A program made the position numbers and the translations under genes. A stretch of DNA of 34,262 nucleotides. It comes from Rhizobacter sp. (GTDB taxonomy: Bacteria > Pseudomonadota > Gammaproteobacteria > Burkholderiales > Burkholderiaceae_C). The notes beneath the pieces are model-generated. The model did not search any database and was not told the origin of the DNA. It saw only the letters and a list, made by a program, of their open reading frames with translations. Positions 14,417-23,632 of the stretch are shown piece after piece (position 1 is the first letter of the stretch; every line of letters begins with the position of its first letter). Where the stretch lies: contig NZ_JADMJX010000095.1 in NCBI RefSeq assembly GCF_018780185.1, positions 1 to 34,262 of the forward strand. Reading direction: 5' to 3'.

Positions 14417-17119
14417 ATGGCGATTCGCCGTTCCTTGCCGCTGTCGCTGCCCTCTGGCGCGTCGACGGCCTTGCTCGAAGCCAGCACCGAACTGTTGGCC
14501 TTGCTGGATCAGCACGGCGTCGTCTTGTGGGGCAACCCGGCGATGTGGCGAGCCCTCGGCAGGCCAGCGGAGGCGGCGCTGGGTCAAGCCCTGGCCGAGG
14601 TGCTCGGCATGGGCGAGCACGAAACGCCGCAAGCCCAAGCGTTGAAAGACGCGTTGCTCGCAGGCCAGCCGCTGCAGTGGGGCGAGCTGGTCTGGCGCGA
14701 CGCCGAGGGCGCGGCCCGCACGGCCGAAGCGGCCTTGAAACCGCTGCGCGATGAAGACATGCTGAAAGACGCGCGCTGGCTCTGGACGATGCGCGACACG
14801 ACCGAGATCACGCGGCTGCGGGCCGAGACGGCGCAGGCCGTCGAGCGGCTGGAGCGCGCGCAGGAGTTCGGCCGCCTCGGCCTCTTCGAGCGCGAGCTGC
14901 CGATGGGCCGCGGCCACTGGGACGCCCACATGTTTCGCATGTGGAGCCTGGACTCGGCCCTCGGCGCCCCCGACTTCAACACCTTCGTGGCCCGCATCCA
15001 CCGCGATGACCGGCCGGGCATGGACTATCGCGAGGCCGCCAAGACACCGGGCAAGTACGCCAAGCGCTACCGGATCGTCGGCCCCACCGAAGGGCAGTGG
15101 CGCCACGTGCATGCGCAATGGGAAGTGAAGGCCGGCCCCGACGGGGTGCCGAACATCATCACCGGCGTGATGGTCGACGACACCGAGGTCTACGAGCTGG
15201 CCGAGTCGTTCAACACCACCAGCGCGCAGCTCAAGCTGGCTGTCGACCTGGGCAACATCGCCATCTGGCGGCATGACCTGCGCAGCAACCGCATCTTCTA
15301 CAACGACAAGGGCTTCGAGGTGCTTGGCATCGTGCCGCGCCCCGAGGGCCTGGCCATCGACGAGGTGCGCGCGCTGATCCACCCCGACGACATTCCGCGC
15401 GTGGTCGCCACGGCGGCCGAGTCCCTGACCACCGAGCGCCCGGTCGACATGGAGGCGCGCTACCGGCGCCCCGATGGGGCGTACCGCTATGTGCTCACGC
15501 GCCGCATGGTGCGGCGCAATGCCGACGGCGAGCCGATCGAGTACGTGGGTGTCGCGCTCGATGTCACGGAGCAGGTGTCCGAGGCGCGGCGCACGCAGGA
15601 GCTGGCGCGGCGGCTCGAAGTGGCGGCGTCTGCCGCGGGGTTGGGCATCTGGAGCCGCGAGCCGGGCCGTGACCGCGGCGAGTGGAACGCGCAGATGTTC
15701 GAGATGATCGGGCGGCCGCAGTCTCTGGGGGTGCCGCTGCGCGCCGAGTGGCTGAGCGAGGTGGTGCACCCCGATGACCGCGAGCGCATGCGCACGGCGC
15801 ACGCGGAGCTGCGCGCCACGCAAGACGTCACCGTCGAGCACGAGTACCGCATCGTGCGGCCCGACGGCGAGGTGCGCTGGCTGGTCAGCCGTGCGCGCCA
15901 CGAGAAGCGCGAGGCGGGCTCGGTGCAGTTCGGCATCGCGATCGACGTGACCGAGCGCCAGGAGAAGCTGGTGGCCCAACGCGAGAGCCAGGCCAAGTCG
16001 GAGTTCCTCGCACGCATGAGCCACGAGCTGCGCACGCCGCTGAATGCCGTGCTCGGGTTCGCGCAGCTGCTTCGGCTCGACCCCGCGCTGGCGGGCTCGC
16101 CTTCGCAGGAGAAGGTGCGTCACATCTTGTCGGCCGGTGAGCACCTGCTGTCGCTGATCAACGATGTGCTCGACCTGTCGAGCCTGGAGAGCGGCGAGGT
16201 GAGGCTCGACCTGCGCCCGGTGCGCCTGGCCGAGGTGCTGCAGGAAGTGCAGGCGCTGATGGAGCCGGCCGCCCGCGAAGCCGGCGTGAGCATCGCGGTC
16301 GACGAGACCGCGGCCGTCGTGTGGGCCGATCGCATCCGCACCCGGCAGGTGGTGATCAACCTGCTGAGCAACGCGGTCAAGTACAACAGCTCGCGCGGGA
16401 ACATCCATGTCAGCGTGATCGACGGTGCCCATGACGTGGTGCTGACGGTGGCCGACACCGGGCGCGGCATGACGCGCCAGCAGATGTCGCACCTGTTCGA
16501 GCCGTTCAACCGCCTGGGTGTCGAGCATGAAGGCATCGAAGGAGCGGGGGTCGGGCTGTCGGTCGTGAAGGCGCTGGTCGAGCGCATGGGCGGCTCGGTG
16601 CGGGTGCAGAGCACGCCGGGCGTGGGCTCTCGTTTCGAGGTGCATCTGCCGCGACACACCGGGCCGATCGAGGCCGATGCGGTGCCGCCACAAGCCCCGC
16701 AAGCGGTGCTCCCACCAGCCGAGGCGCCGACGGCGCCCCGGCCCCAGCGCGCCGGGCGCCTGCTCTACATCGAAGACAACCCGGTCAATGCCTTGCTGGT
16801 CGAGGAGATGGTGCGCCAGCACGCCGGCCTGCAGATCGAATCGGTGGCCAGTGGGCTCGAGGGCGTGGCACGTGCGCATGAGCTGCAGCCCGACCTGATT
16901 CTGGTCGACATGCAGTTGCCCGACATCAACGGCTACGAGGTGCTGCGCCTGTTGCGAGCGCAGCCGTCGACGGCGGGCATTCGCTGCATCGCACTGTCGG
17001 CCAATGCGATGCCCGAAGACGTCGACCGCGCCACAGCCGCCGGCTTCTCCGACTACTGGACGAAGCCGATCAACCTGCGCAACTTCCTCGCTGCGCTGGA
17101 TCGCCTGTTTCCGGGTTGA
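14417..17119 (+). CDS. Cytosolic four-PAS hybrid sensor histidine kinase
   Basis: The product has 900 residues and no membrane segment. Four PAS/PAC modules lie at about 15-135, 145-262, 270-385 (ending GVALDVTEQ) and 395-512 (ending IAIDVTERQ). HisKA follows with His536 in [19 protein letters not shown], then the ATPase domain (NLLSNAVKYN, ADTGRGM, EGAGVGLSVV). A C-terminal receiver has Asp831 (LILVDMQLPD) and the Lys of DYWTKP. There is no DNA-binding output and no HPt domain, so it must pass phosphate to, or be regulated by, proteins elsewhere. The frame is open upstream into the SRPBCC gene, but the ATG at 14417 is the first sensible start; no Shine-Dalgarno is visible. The catalytic core and receiver closely resemble those of the kinase at 28269-31037. 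Confidence 0.93.
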   Translation: MAIRRSLPLSLPSGASTALLEASTELLALLDQHGVVLWGNPAMWRALGRPAEAALGQALAEVLGMGEHETPQAQALKDALLAGQPLQWGELVWRDAEGAARTAEAALKPLRDEDMLKDARWLWTMRDTTEITRLRAETAQAVERLERAQEFGRLGLFERELPMGRGHWDAHMFRMWSLDSALGAPDFNTFVARIHRDDRPGMDYREAAKTPGKYAKRYRIVGPTEGQWRHVHAQWEVKAGPDGVPNIITGVMVDDTEVYELAESFNTTSAQLKLAVDLGNIAIWRHDLRSNRIFYNDKGFEVLGIVPRPEGLAIDEVRALIHPDDIPRVVATAAESLTTERPVDMEARYRRPDGAYRYVLTRRMVRRNADGEPIEYVGVALDVTEQVSEARRTQELARRLEVAASAAGLGIWSREPGRDRGEWNAQMFEMIGRPQSLGVPLRAEWLSEVVHPDDRERMRTAHAELRATQDVTVEHEYRIVRPDGEVRWLVSRARHEKREAGSVQFGIAIDVTERQEKLVAQRESQAKSEFLARMSHELRTPLNAVLGFAQLLRLDPALAGSPSQEKVRHILSAGEHLLSLINDVLDLSSLESGEVRLDLRPVRLAEVLQEVQALMEPAAREAGVSIAVDETAAVVWADRIRTRQVVINLLSNAVKYNSSRGNIHVSVIDGAHDVVLTVADTGRGMTRQQMSHLFEPFNRLGVEHEGIEGAGVGLSVVKALVERMGGSVRVQSTPGVGSRFEVHLPRHTGPIEADAVPPQAPQAVLPPAEAPTAPRPQRAGRLLYIEDNPVNALLVEEMVRQHAGLQIESVASGLEGVARAHELQPDLILVDMQLPDINGYEVLRLLRAQPSTAGIRCIALSANAMPEDVDRATAAGFSDYWTKPINLRNFLAALDRLFPG

Positions 17120-17129
17120 ACCACACGCG

Positions 17130-17169
17130 GTGCGCCGGGGCGGGGCGCTCGACGCACCCCGCCCCGCAC
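17130..17169. terminator. Strong hairpin between convergent genes
   Basis: The arms GTGCG-CCG-GGGCGGGG (17130-17145) and CCCCGCCCCGCAC (17157-17169) pair over 13 bp with a 3-base bulge. It lies between the kinase stop (17119) and the convergent cytochrome stop (17178). No T-tract follows on either side. Very stable GC stems of this kind commonly end transcripts in high-GC genomes. Confidence 0.6.
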
Positions 17170-17177
17170 AACCCTCC

Positions 17178-20039
17178 TCAGGAATCGAACGCGATGCGCT
17201 GGCCCGACCCGGGTGGTGCGCAGGTGTAGGTCACCTCCTGGCCCGGCACCGAGGCGAGTGCGCGCAGGGCAGCGTCGCTGCGCTGGCTGCCGTCGGCGGC
17301 CACGAAGACACGGGCCGTCGGGTTGTAGACCAGGCCGCGCGAGACGCCCGCTTCGACCACACGGGCCACCAGGGCGCACTCGGTCGTGGCGCCACCGAGC
17401 TCCTTCGAGACGAAGGGTGCCTGGGCTCGCTGCAGCAGCAGGTCGACGCGTGCCGACACGGCCGATGCGTTGCTCGCGGTCAACGTGATCTGCTGGCCGA
17501 CGATCGGTGCGAGGTCGCTGTCGAAGGCCATCATGAAGTCGACCACGTCGCGGCGCGTGCCATCGGGGTTGTCCTGCGGGAAGCCGACCGTCTTCTTCGG
17601 ATCGAAGACCTTGGCCGTGAAGAAGCGGAACAGCGTGTCGACCGCGCCGTCGTGCACGAAGCCGAAGCCGCGCACCTGGTTGCCCAGGAAGCCGGTGTCG
17701 GGTGCGCCGAAGAAGTCCACCTTGGGCGAGCCGAACATGCCGACCTTCTGGTACATGTTGCGCAACTGCGGGATCTTGATGAGCTGCGGGATGCCCTCGA
17801 AGCTCGCGCGGCCGCCGGTGCCGAAGAAGCCAGCCGCGGCGTCGAGCCGGTGGCAGCCTTCGCAGGTGAAGGTCGTCGGCCCGGGTATCAGCAGGCCGCC
17901 CAGCGCGCCGGCATCGAGGCCGTCAGAGGGGCGCGAGCCGGTGTAGAACGCGTGCCCGCGCTGCTGCGATGCGGTGAGCGAGTTGTCGAGCTTCCTGATC
18001 GGGTTGGGTGGCAGCATCACCGGGATCTGGAAGTTGGCAAACGTCTGCATCTCCGCCTCGCTCAAGGGTGCGGTGCCGCCGAGCAGGCCTTCGAAGGCGA
18101 CGGCGAAGTTCTTGAACGACAGGTTGCTGTCGGTGCCGCTGCTGCCGAAGATGCCGGTGGCGCGGTCGCCGCGCCAGTGCATGGCCCCCGAGTTGCGCAT
18201 GCCGCGCAGCGTCTGCGTGACCATCGGCCCCTTCATCGGGTGGAACTCGTTGGCCTTGTCGCTGCCGTTGACGGGTGAGGTGACGCCGAACAGCAGCTTG
18301 CCGATGGCGATCTCGATGTCAGACGAGAGGTTCTTGGTGATCGGGTTGTTGGTCACACGGTCGTCGGGGTTGCCGAGGTCCCAGGCCAGGTCGTCCATGT
18401 CGCCGAAGGTGTGGCAGCTCGCGCACGAGGCTTCGCCGTTGGCCGAGAAGCGGCGTGCGTCGTACAGGAAAGGCCGGCCGGCGGTGACCGAGGCGGGCTC
18501 GGGGTTCTTCATCGACACCGAGGCCAGCGTGGCACGCGAGGCGAGGTCGACCACCTTCACCGCGTTGTCGAAACGGGTGGTGACGTAGAGCCGGCCACGG
18601 GCTTCGTCGAGTACCAGGCCGCTCGGGCCGCCGCCACCCACTTCGATGTAGCGCGCGCTTGCGGTGCGCGGGTTGAAGCTGTCGCTCTCCAGCTCGGCGG
18701 TGTCGAACACACCGATGCGGCTGGAGCTGAAGGCCGCCACGTAGAGCGTGCGGCCGTCAGCGGTGATCGCCATCTCGAGCGGCATGGCCAGCGAGTGTTG
18801 CTTCATCGTCCAGTCGAAGCCGGGGTTGCTCGGCAGCTTGCTGTAGTCGATGTGCTTGTTGAGGTGGCGTGGCGAGACGGTCGAGCCCGAAATGACCGTG
18901 ATGCGCGTTTGCGCCAGCTTGCCCTGCACCGTGTGGCCGGCGTAGGTGCCGGGGCCTTCGAAGCGGGCCTCGTTGAGGGCTTCGGTGTTCGACACATACA
19001 CCTTGCCGCTGACCGGGTTGGTGACCATGTTGAACAGCACCGTGCCCACGCCGGAGTGCGCCGCCGTCTGGGTGAGCGTGTTCGCGTTGACGGCGAACAC
19101 GTCCTGGTCGGGCAGGCGGAACTGCACCGCGTTGTTCCAGTTGCGCTTGAGCTCGTCTTCCCACTTGCCGCTGGCCTTGTTGTACTTGACGATCAGCGCG
19201 ACCTCGGGCGCCTTCTTGCCCTCGAAGTTGGTCTTGGGGCCGGGGTTGCCGCCGGGCATGATCTTGCCGTTCTGGCCGATGCAGGGCAGCCAGGAGATGA
19301 AGCCCTGGCACACCAGCGGTTGCAGGATGGAGGTGGTCTGGTTGCCCGACTTGAAGGCCGCCACATAGACGGTGCTGCGGTCGGGGCTCACCGCCAGCGC
19401 GCGCGGCGTGTCGCTGAAGAAACTCATGATGCGCTGCGGCAGGCCGCCGAACGCGGTGCCGAGGTTGGCGGTGTTGAACACCCACACGTCGGCGCGGCCG
19501 ATGCTGGGCGTGGTGAGCTGCGGGTCACCGGCACCGGGCACATTGGCGAGCGACGGGTCGGTGCGGTGCTGGCCGCGGTGAGCGGTGGTGATGAAGGCGC
19601 GCTCCGGGCTGCCGGCGAAGACGATGTCGCGCGGCTCGTCGCCCACCAGAAGCGTGCGCACGACGCGCGGCGTGCCGGAGAGGTCGACCACGCTCACGCT
19701 GTCGGAGAGGTGGTTGACCACCCACACCTCGTTGCCGGTGCGTGCGGCCACGGCCACCGGCTCCAGGCCGACCGGCACACGCGCCACCAGTTGAGGTGCG
19801 GCGCCGGTGATGTTGAACACGTCGAGCGTGTTGTTGGGTGTGTTGGCGACGAAGAGGCGGCTGCGGTCGGGCGAGATCGCCATCGGCCGCACCGGGCCGC
19901 TCTCGAACTGCATGAAAGAGGGCGCCTGGGCCGCTGCTGGCCCTGACAACAGGGCCATTGCCAGACCCAGCAGGCCCAGCAAGGGCAGCAGCAGGCGGGC
20001 CAGGGGCCTGCGGCGATGGGGCATTGGAAGCTCGTGCAT
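17178..20039 (-). CDS. Secreted beta-propeller / dihaem cytochrome c peroxidase-like protein
   Basis: The product has 953 residues. A signal peptide (1-38) has an Arg-rich n-region, a Leu-rich core and a GPAAAQA cleavage site. Residues about 45-520 carry YncE/YVTN-type beta-propeller repeats ([40 protein letters not shown] and others). Residues about 525-900 are a cytochrome c peroxidase-like part with two haem sites, CASCH (539-543) and CEGCH (726-730). The layout resembles large propeller-cytochrome fusions reported from methanotrophs and other proteobacteria as surface-associated peroxidase-like proteins. AAGGAG upstream supports the ATG at 20039; reading further to 20174 is not supported. 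It is divergent from the MalT-like regulator, which may control it. The electron partner and substrate are unknown; H2O2 is only a possibility. Confidence 0.87.
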   Translation of the reverse strand: MHELPMPHRRRPLARLLLPLLGLLGLAMALLSGPAAAQAPSFMQFESGPVRPMAISPDRSRLFVANTPNNTLDVFNITGAAPQLVARVPVGLEPVAVAARTGNEVWVVNHLSDSVSVVDLSGTPRVVRTLLVGDEPRDIVFAGSPERAFITTAHRGQHRTDPSLANVPGAGDPQLTTPSIGRADVWVFNTANLGTAFGGLPQRIMSFFSDTPRALAVSPDRSTVYVAAFKSGNQTTSILQPLVCQGFISWLPCIGQNGKIMPGGNPGPKTNFEGKKAPEVALIVKYNKASGKWEDELKRNWNNAVQFRLPDQDVFAVNANTLTQTAAHSGVGTVLFNMVTNPVSGKVYVSNTEALNEARFEGPGTYAGHTVQGKLAQTRITVISGSTVSPRHLNKHIDYSKLPSNPGFDWTMKQHSLAMPLEMAITADGRTLYVAAFSSSRIGVFDTAELESDSFNPRTASARYIEVGGGGPSGLVLDEARGRLYVTTRFDNAVKVVDLASRATLASVSMKNPEPASVTAGRPFLYDARRFSANGEASCASCHTFGDMDDLAWDLGNPDDRVTNNPITKNLSSDIEIAIGKLLFGVTSPVNGSDKANEFHPMKGPMVTQTLRGMRNSGAMHWRGDRATGIFGSSGTDSNLSFKNFAVAFEGLLGGTAPLSEAEMQTFANFQIPVMLPPNPIRKLDNSLTASQQRGHAFYTGSRPSDGLDAGALGGLLIPGPTTFTCEGCHRLDAAAGFFGTGGRASFEGIPQLIKIPQLRNMYQKVGMFGSPKVDFFGAPDTGFLGNQVRGFGFVHDGAVDTLFRFFTAKVFDPKKTVGFPQDNPDGTRRDVVDFMMAFDSDLAPIVGQQITLTASNASAVSARVDLLLQRAQAPFVSKELGGATTECALVARVVEAGVSRGLVYNPTARVFVAADGSQRSDAALRALASVPGQEVTYTCAPPGSGQRIAFDS

Positions 20040-20137
20040 GGTGTCTCCTTTTCTCTTTGTGGGGTGCGACCGGCACGCCGCGTGAGCAGACAGTGCGGGC
20101 TCGCGGAGCGCATCGTAGGAAGCGCTCCCGCGAGGCG

Positions 20138-20157
20138 CCCCCTCCGCCGGGAGGGGG
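20138..20157. repeat. GC-rich inverted repeat in divergent intergenic region
   Basis: CCCCCTCC (20138-20145) and GGAGGGGG (20150-20157) form an 8-bp stem with a 4-base loop, between the propeller-cytochrome and MalT-like starts. It could be a regulator site or a leader hairpin of either message. The rest of the 228-bp gap shows no gene. Confidence 0.4.
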
Positions 20158-20267
20158 TGGTGGAGTACCAACAAGGGCCTCCGCTACACTCGCGCGCCTT
20201 CCCCGGGGAGACCACCCGGCCCGCGCATGCCGGCCTAGGGTTCACCCTCACCGAGGAGTCGCCCGCA

Positions 20268-22865
20268 ATGTCCGACTCGATGACCGAGCCACCGCTGCTT
20301 GCGCCTTCCAGCGTCTCTCGCCCCGCCTTGATGGCGCGGCTCGACGCTGCCTCCAAGCTGCGGCTGGTGGTGGTGGCGGCACCGGCCGGTTCGGGCAAGA
20401 CAACGTTGCTCACCCAATGGTTTCGGCGCAGCCGGCAGCGGCGCGTGGCGGCCTGGTTGACGCTCGATGGGGCGCTGCCCGGGCCTGATGCGCTGGCGGC
20501 GCGTCTGCTGGCCGGCCTGAACGCTGCAGACGCTGCACCACCCGTCGTCGACCCAACTCCGGTGCAGGCGCTGCAAGCCCTGCTGGCGCAGCGCAGCGGT
20601 GACCTGCTGATCGTGGTCGACGACGTGCACCTGGCACAAGACGCGCCCTGCATGCGCCTGCTCGATGCGCTGCTGGCCGCATCGGCCCCGGGTGTGCACT
20701 GGGTGCTCGCCGGGCGCTGCCTACCGGCGCTGAACCTGCCGACCTGGCGCTTGCGCGATCAGCTGGAGGTGCTCGACGGCGGTGACCTCGCTTTTGATGC
20801 GAGCCAGGTGGTGCAACTCGGCCGCAAGCTGATGGACGAGCCGCTCAGCCGCACGCAGGCCGAGCGCCTGCTCGACGCCACGCAGGGCTGGACGGCGGGC
20901 GTGAAACTCGGCCTGCTCGCCGTGGCGGCCCGCCCGCGCGAGGTCGACGCGGCGCTGGCCGACTTCGACGGCGGCCACGTCGACATGGCCGCCTACCTCG
21001 AACGCGAGGTGCTGCGCGAACAAGACCCGGCGCTGCAAGACTTTCTGGTCTCGACCGGCCTGGTCGACGCGATGACCGGCGAGCTGTGCGACGCGCTGCT
21101 TGGCTGCGACGGTTCGCAGGCGGTGCTCGAAAAGCTCGAACGTGGCCAGCTGTTCGTGACCGCGCAAGACAGCCACGGCCTGGCCTTCCGCTACCACCCT
21201 TTGTTCCTTGGCTTCTTGCGCAGCCGCCTGGCCGCCGACCCGGCGCGCCAGCGTGTGCTGCACGAGCGCGCCAGCCGCTGGTACGCCGGGCAACTGCGTT
21301 TTGCCGAAGCGCTGGCGCATGGCTTCAGCTCAGGCCAGGTGGGCTGGTGCGCCGAGCTGGTGGAGCGCGCCGCGTTGCGCTGGCAACAGTCGGGCGACAT
21401 CGCCGAGGTGGTGCAGTGGTGCGAGCGCCTGCCGCCCGAGCAGCTGCTGCTGCGCCCGGCGTTGGGCGTGGCCTACACCACCTGCCTGATCTTGTGCCGC
21501 CGCTTCGACCAGGCCCACTCGATGTTGCGCCGCCTGTCGGAGGGCGGCTCGGCCTCGGGCTTTCACCTGCGCACGCTGCAGCAGATCCTGCAGGCCTTGA
21601 GCGGCGAATACGAGGCCCTCAACGACGAGCCGCCCGCGGCCGACGAGACCGACGGCGACGCGCAGCTGCGCGGCCTCTACCTCGTCAACCGCGCCTATGC
21701 CATGTTCTGCGCCCACCGCTTCGACGCGGCCTGGCGCCTGGCCATGCGGGCGCGCGAGATCCTGCAGCCCATCAGCCCCTACGGCGAGGGTTATGCCAGC
21801 AGCGTGCTCGCCTTGGTGGAGCGAGCCAAGGGCGACTTCGGCTCGGCTTCGCGCCGTGTCGAGCAGCTCTGGGCCGGCCTGCGCAACGGCCCGCGCAATG
21901 CAGCCTGGGCCAACGGCGCGACCGCACTCGCCGTGTTGCGCTACGAGACCAACCGCCTGGCCGAAGCGCGCTCGCTGTGCGAAGAGCTGCTGCCGGTGGT
22001 GGAGGCGGGCGGCACCTACGAGACGCTGACAGCCGCCACCCGTACGCTCGCACGGGTGCGCGCGGCTCAGCGCGAACCCGAGACCGCCATGCGCTTGCTC
22101 GACTACCTGCACGGCATTCTCGAAGGCAGCCACGAGCGGCGTTTTTCCGCGCAAGTGTGTTTCGACAAGGTGCGCTTGTGGCTGGCGATGGGGGAGGCCA
22201 CACGGGCACGCGAGGTCGCGGCGGAGTTCGGCGTGGTTGATGCCTCGCCATGGCAGGCGGTTCGCTCTTACGACGAAGCCTGGGAGCGGCGTGGCATGAC
22301 CATGGCCGCGCTGCTCTCGCATGACCAGCGGCACGCCGACGCACAAGCCATTCTGCAGGTGCTGCGCGGCAGCGCCGAGGCGGCCGGCCATGTGCTGCGC
22401 CTGCACGCCGTTGAAGCCGCGCTCGCCAGCAGCCTGTGGGAAGCCGGTGCGCGCGACGAGGCCTTGCAGTGCCTGCACCAGGCGCTGCTGCGTGCACGTG
22501 GGCACGCGCCGTCACGCAGCTGGTTCGACGACAACCCGCGCTTTCACCAGGTGCTGATCGCCGCGCTGGAGCTGCCGCACATGCGCCGCCTGATGCCCGA
22601 GCGTGTGTTGCGTGTGTTCGGCGCCGCCCTCGGGCGCGCCGAAGCGCGCCCGCCGGGGCCTGTGCACGCGGTCGACGCACTGACCGCGCGCGAGCTGGAG
22701 GTGCTGGTGCTGCTGGCACAGGGCCTCTCCAACCAGCAGATCAGCGCCCTCGCACAGATCTCGATGACCACGGTCAAGTGGCACGTGAAGAACATCTTTG
22801 CCAAGCTGGGCGTGAGCACCCGGGTCGGCGCGCTGGTGCGGGCGCGTGAGTTGAAGCTGGTTTAG
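20268..22865 (+). CDS. MalT-like (LAL) LuxR-family ATP-dependent regulator
   Basis: The product has 865 residues. The N-terminal STAND-type NTPase has Walker A APAGSGKTT (Lys44) and Walker B LLIVVDDVH (Asp118-Asp119). Residues about 330-790 form a long helical TPR/MalT-like region (for example RFAEALAHGFSSGQVGWCAE, AEVVQWCERLPPEQLL). The C-terminal LuxR helix-turn-helix (about 800-862) reads LTARELEVLVLLAQGLSNQQ followed by IFAKLGVSTR. Such proteins activate transcription after binding ATP and an inducer. GAGGAG (20253-20258) nine bases upstream fixes the start. It is divergent from the propeller-cytochrome gene, the obvious candidate target; the inducer is unknown. Confidence 0.93.
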   Translation: MSDSMTEPPLLAPSSVSRPALMARLDAASKLRLVVVAAPAGSGKTTLLTQWFRRSRQRRVAAWLTLDGALPGPDALAARLLAGLNAADAAPPVVDPTPVQALQALLAQRSGDLLIVVDDVHLAQDAPCMRLLDALLAASAPGVHWVLAGRCLPALNLPTWRLRDQLEVLDGGDLAFDASQVVQLGRKLMDEPLSRTQAERLLDATQGWTAGVKLGLLAVAARPREVDAALADFDGGHVDMAAYLEREVLREQDPALQDFLVSTGLVDAMTGELCDALLGCDGSQAVLEKLERGQLFVTAQDSHGLAFRYHPLFLGFLRSRLAADPARQRVLHERASRWYAGQLRFAEALAHGFSSGQVGWCAELVERAALRWQQSGDIAEVVQWCERLPPEQLLLRPALGVAYTTCLILCRRFDQAHSMLRRLSEGGSASGFHLRTLQQILQALSGEYEALNDEPPAADETDGDAQLRGLYLVNRAYAMFCAHRFDAAWRLAMRAREILQPISPYGEGYASSVLALVERAKGDFGSASRRVEQLWAGLRNGPRNAAWANGATALAVLRYETNRLAEARSLCEELLPVVEAGGTYETLTAATRTLARVRAAQREPETAMRLLDYLHGILEGSHERRFSAQVCFDKVRLWLAMGEATRAREVAAEFGVVDASPWQAVRSYDEAWERRGMTMAALLSHDQRHADAQAILQVLRGSAEAAGHVLRLHAVEAALASSLWEAGARDEALQCLHQALLRARGHAPSRSWFDDNPRFHQVLIAALELPHMRRLMPERVLRVFGAALGRAEARPPGPVHAVDALTARELEVLVLLAQGLSNQQISALAQISMTTVKWHVKNIFAKLGVSTRVGALVRARELKLV

Positions 22866-22869
22866 GGCC

Positions 22870-22900
22870 CTGACTCTGGAGTGGCCAAAGGGTGTCCAAT
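22870..22900 (+). promoter_or_regulatory. MerR-type promoter (19-bp spacer) of the cation transporter
   Basis: CTGACT (22870-22875) and TCCAAT (22895-22900) are 19 bp apart. The spacer reads CTGGAGTGGCCAAAGGGTG, an imperfect dyad (ACTCT...AGGGT) like the sites of CadR/PbrR/ZntR regulators, which act on over-long spacers. No MerR gene is in the window. Confidence 0.5.
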
Positions 22901-22927
22901 GGATCATCTCTACCAGAACGCCCGACC

Positions 22928-23560
22928 ATGAGCGACTCATGTTGCAGCCACGGCTGCACCCCTCCACCCGCGAGCCAGAGCCCGCGCTACCGCCGTGTGC
23001 TGTGGGCGGCGCTGATCATCAACGCAGCCATGTTTGCCATCGAGCTGGCTGGCGGGCTGAGTGCCGGGTCGGTCTCGCTGCTGGCCGATGCGGTCGACTT
23101 CTTTGGCGACGCGGCCAACTACGGCATCTCGCTGCTGGTGCTGGGCATGGCGCTCACGTGGCGCGCGCGTGCCGCTCTCTTCAAGGGCCTGACCATGGGT
23201 GCCTTCGGCGTGTTTGTGCTCGGTCGGGCCGCCTGGTCGGCCGCTGCCGGCACCGTGCCCGAGCCGGTGACGATGGGGGCGATCGGTGCGCTCGCGCTGC
23301 TGGCCAACGTGTCGGTCGCCGCGATGCTCTACGCCTTTCGCGAAGGCGACGCCAACATGCGCTCGGTGTGGCTGTGCAGCCGCAACGACGCGATCGGCAA
23401 CCTCGCCGTGATGGCGGCGGCGCTGGGTGTCTTCGGCACCGGCCGTGGCTGGCCCGACCTTGTGGTGGCCGCCATCATGGGCGTCCTGGCGCTGACCGCT
23501 GCGCGCTCGGTCATCCAGCAGGCCCGAACCGAACTGCGCCCCGTGTCAGCTCACGCTTGA
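22928..23560 (+). CDS. Small cation diffusion facilitator (CDF) transporter
   Basis: The product has 210 residues. A Cys/His-rich N-terminus (MSDSCCSHGC) may bind metal. Six hydrophobic segments lie at about 25-43, 48-74, 86-104, 114-134, 154-172 and 176-195. The CDF metal site appears as Asp57-x-x-x-Asp61 in helix 2 (DAVDFFGDAANY) and as Asp154-x-x-x-Asn158 in helix 5 (NDAIGN), a variant of the canonical His/Asp pairs. The cytoplasmic C-terminal domain of typical CDF proteins is absent, so this is the short subgroup. The likely role is export of Zn, Cd, Pb or a similar ion; the MerR-type promoter supports a heavy-metal response. The ATG at 22928 follows the promoter; GTG 22892 would lie inside it. 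Confidence 0.87.
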   Translation: MSDSCCSHGCTPPPASQSPRYRRVLWAALIINAAMFAIELAGGLSAGSVSLLADAVDFFGDAANYGISLLVLGMALTWRARAALFKGLTMGAFGVFVLGRAAWSAAAGTVPEPVTMGAIGALALLANVSVAAMLYAFREGDANMRSVWLCSRNDAIGNLAVMAAALGVFGTGRGWPDLVVAAIMGVLALTAARSVIQQARTELRPVSAHA

Positions 23561-23632
23561 AAGGCGCGAGCATGGGTCATGTGACGCACGGGCTGCCTGC
23601 CGCCATGCCGCCGATTGTTCGACCCGCCAACC

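Noticed and set aside
14084-16879. Minus-strand open frame of 931 codons opposite the PAS hybrid kinase
   Set aside because: His/Arg/Leu-rich antisense of a confirmed gene; no domain, start signal or neighbour support.
18411-19946. Plus-strand open frame of 511 codons opposite the propeller-cytochrome
   Set aside because: Antisense of a gene with a signal peptide and haem motifs; composition is that of a shadow frame.
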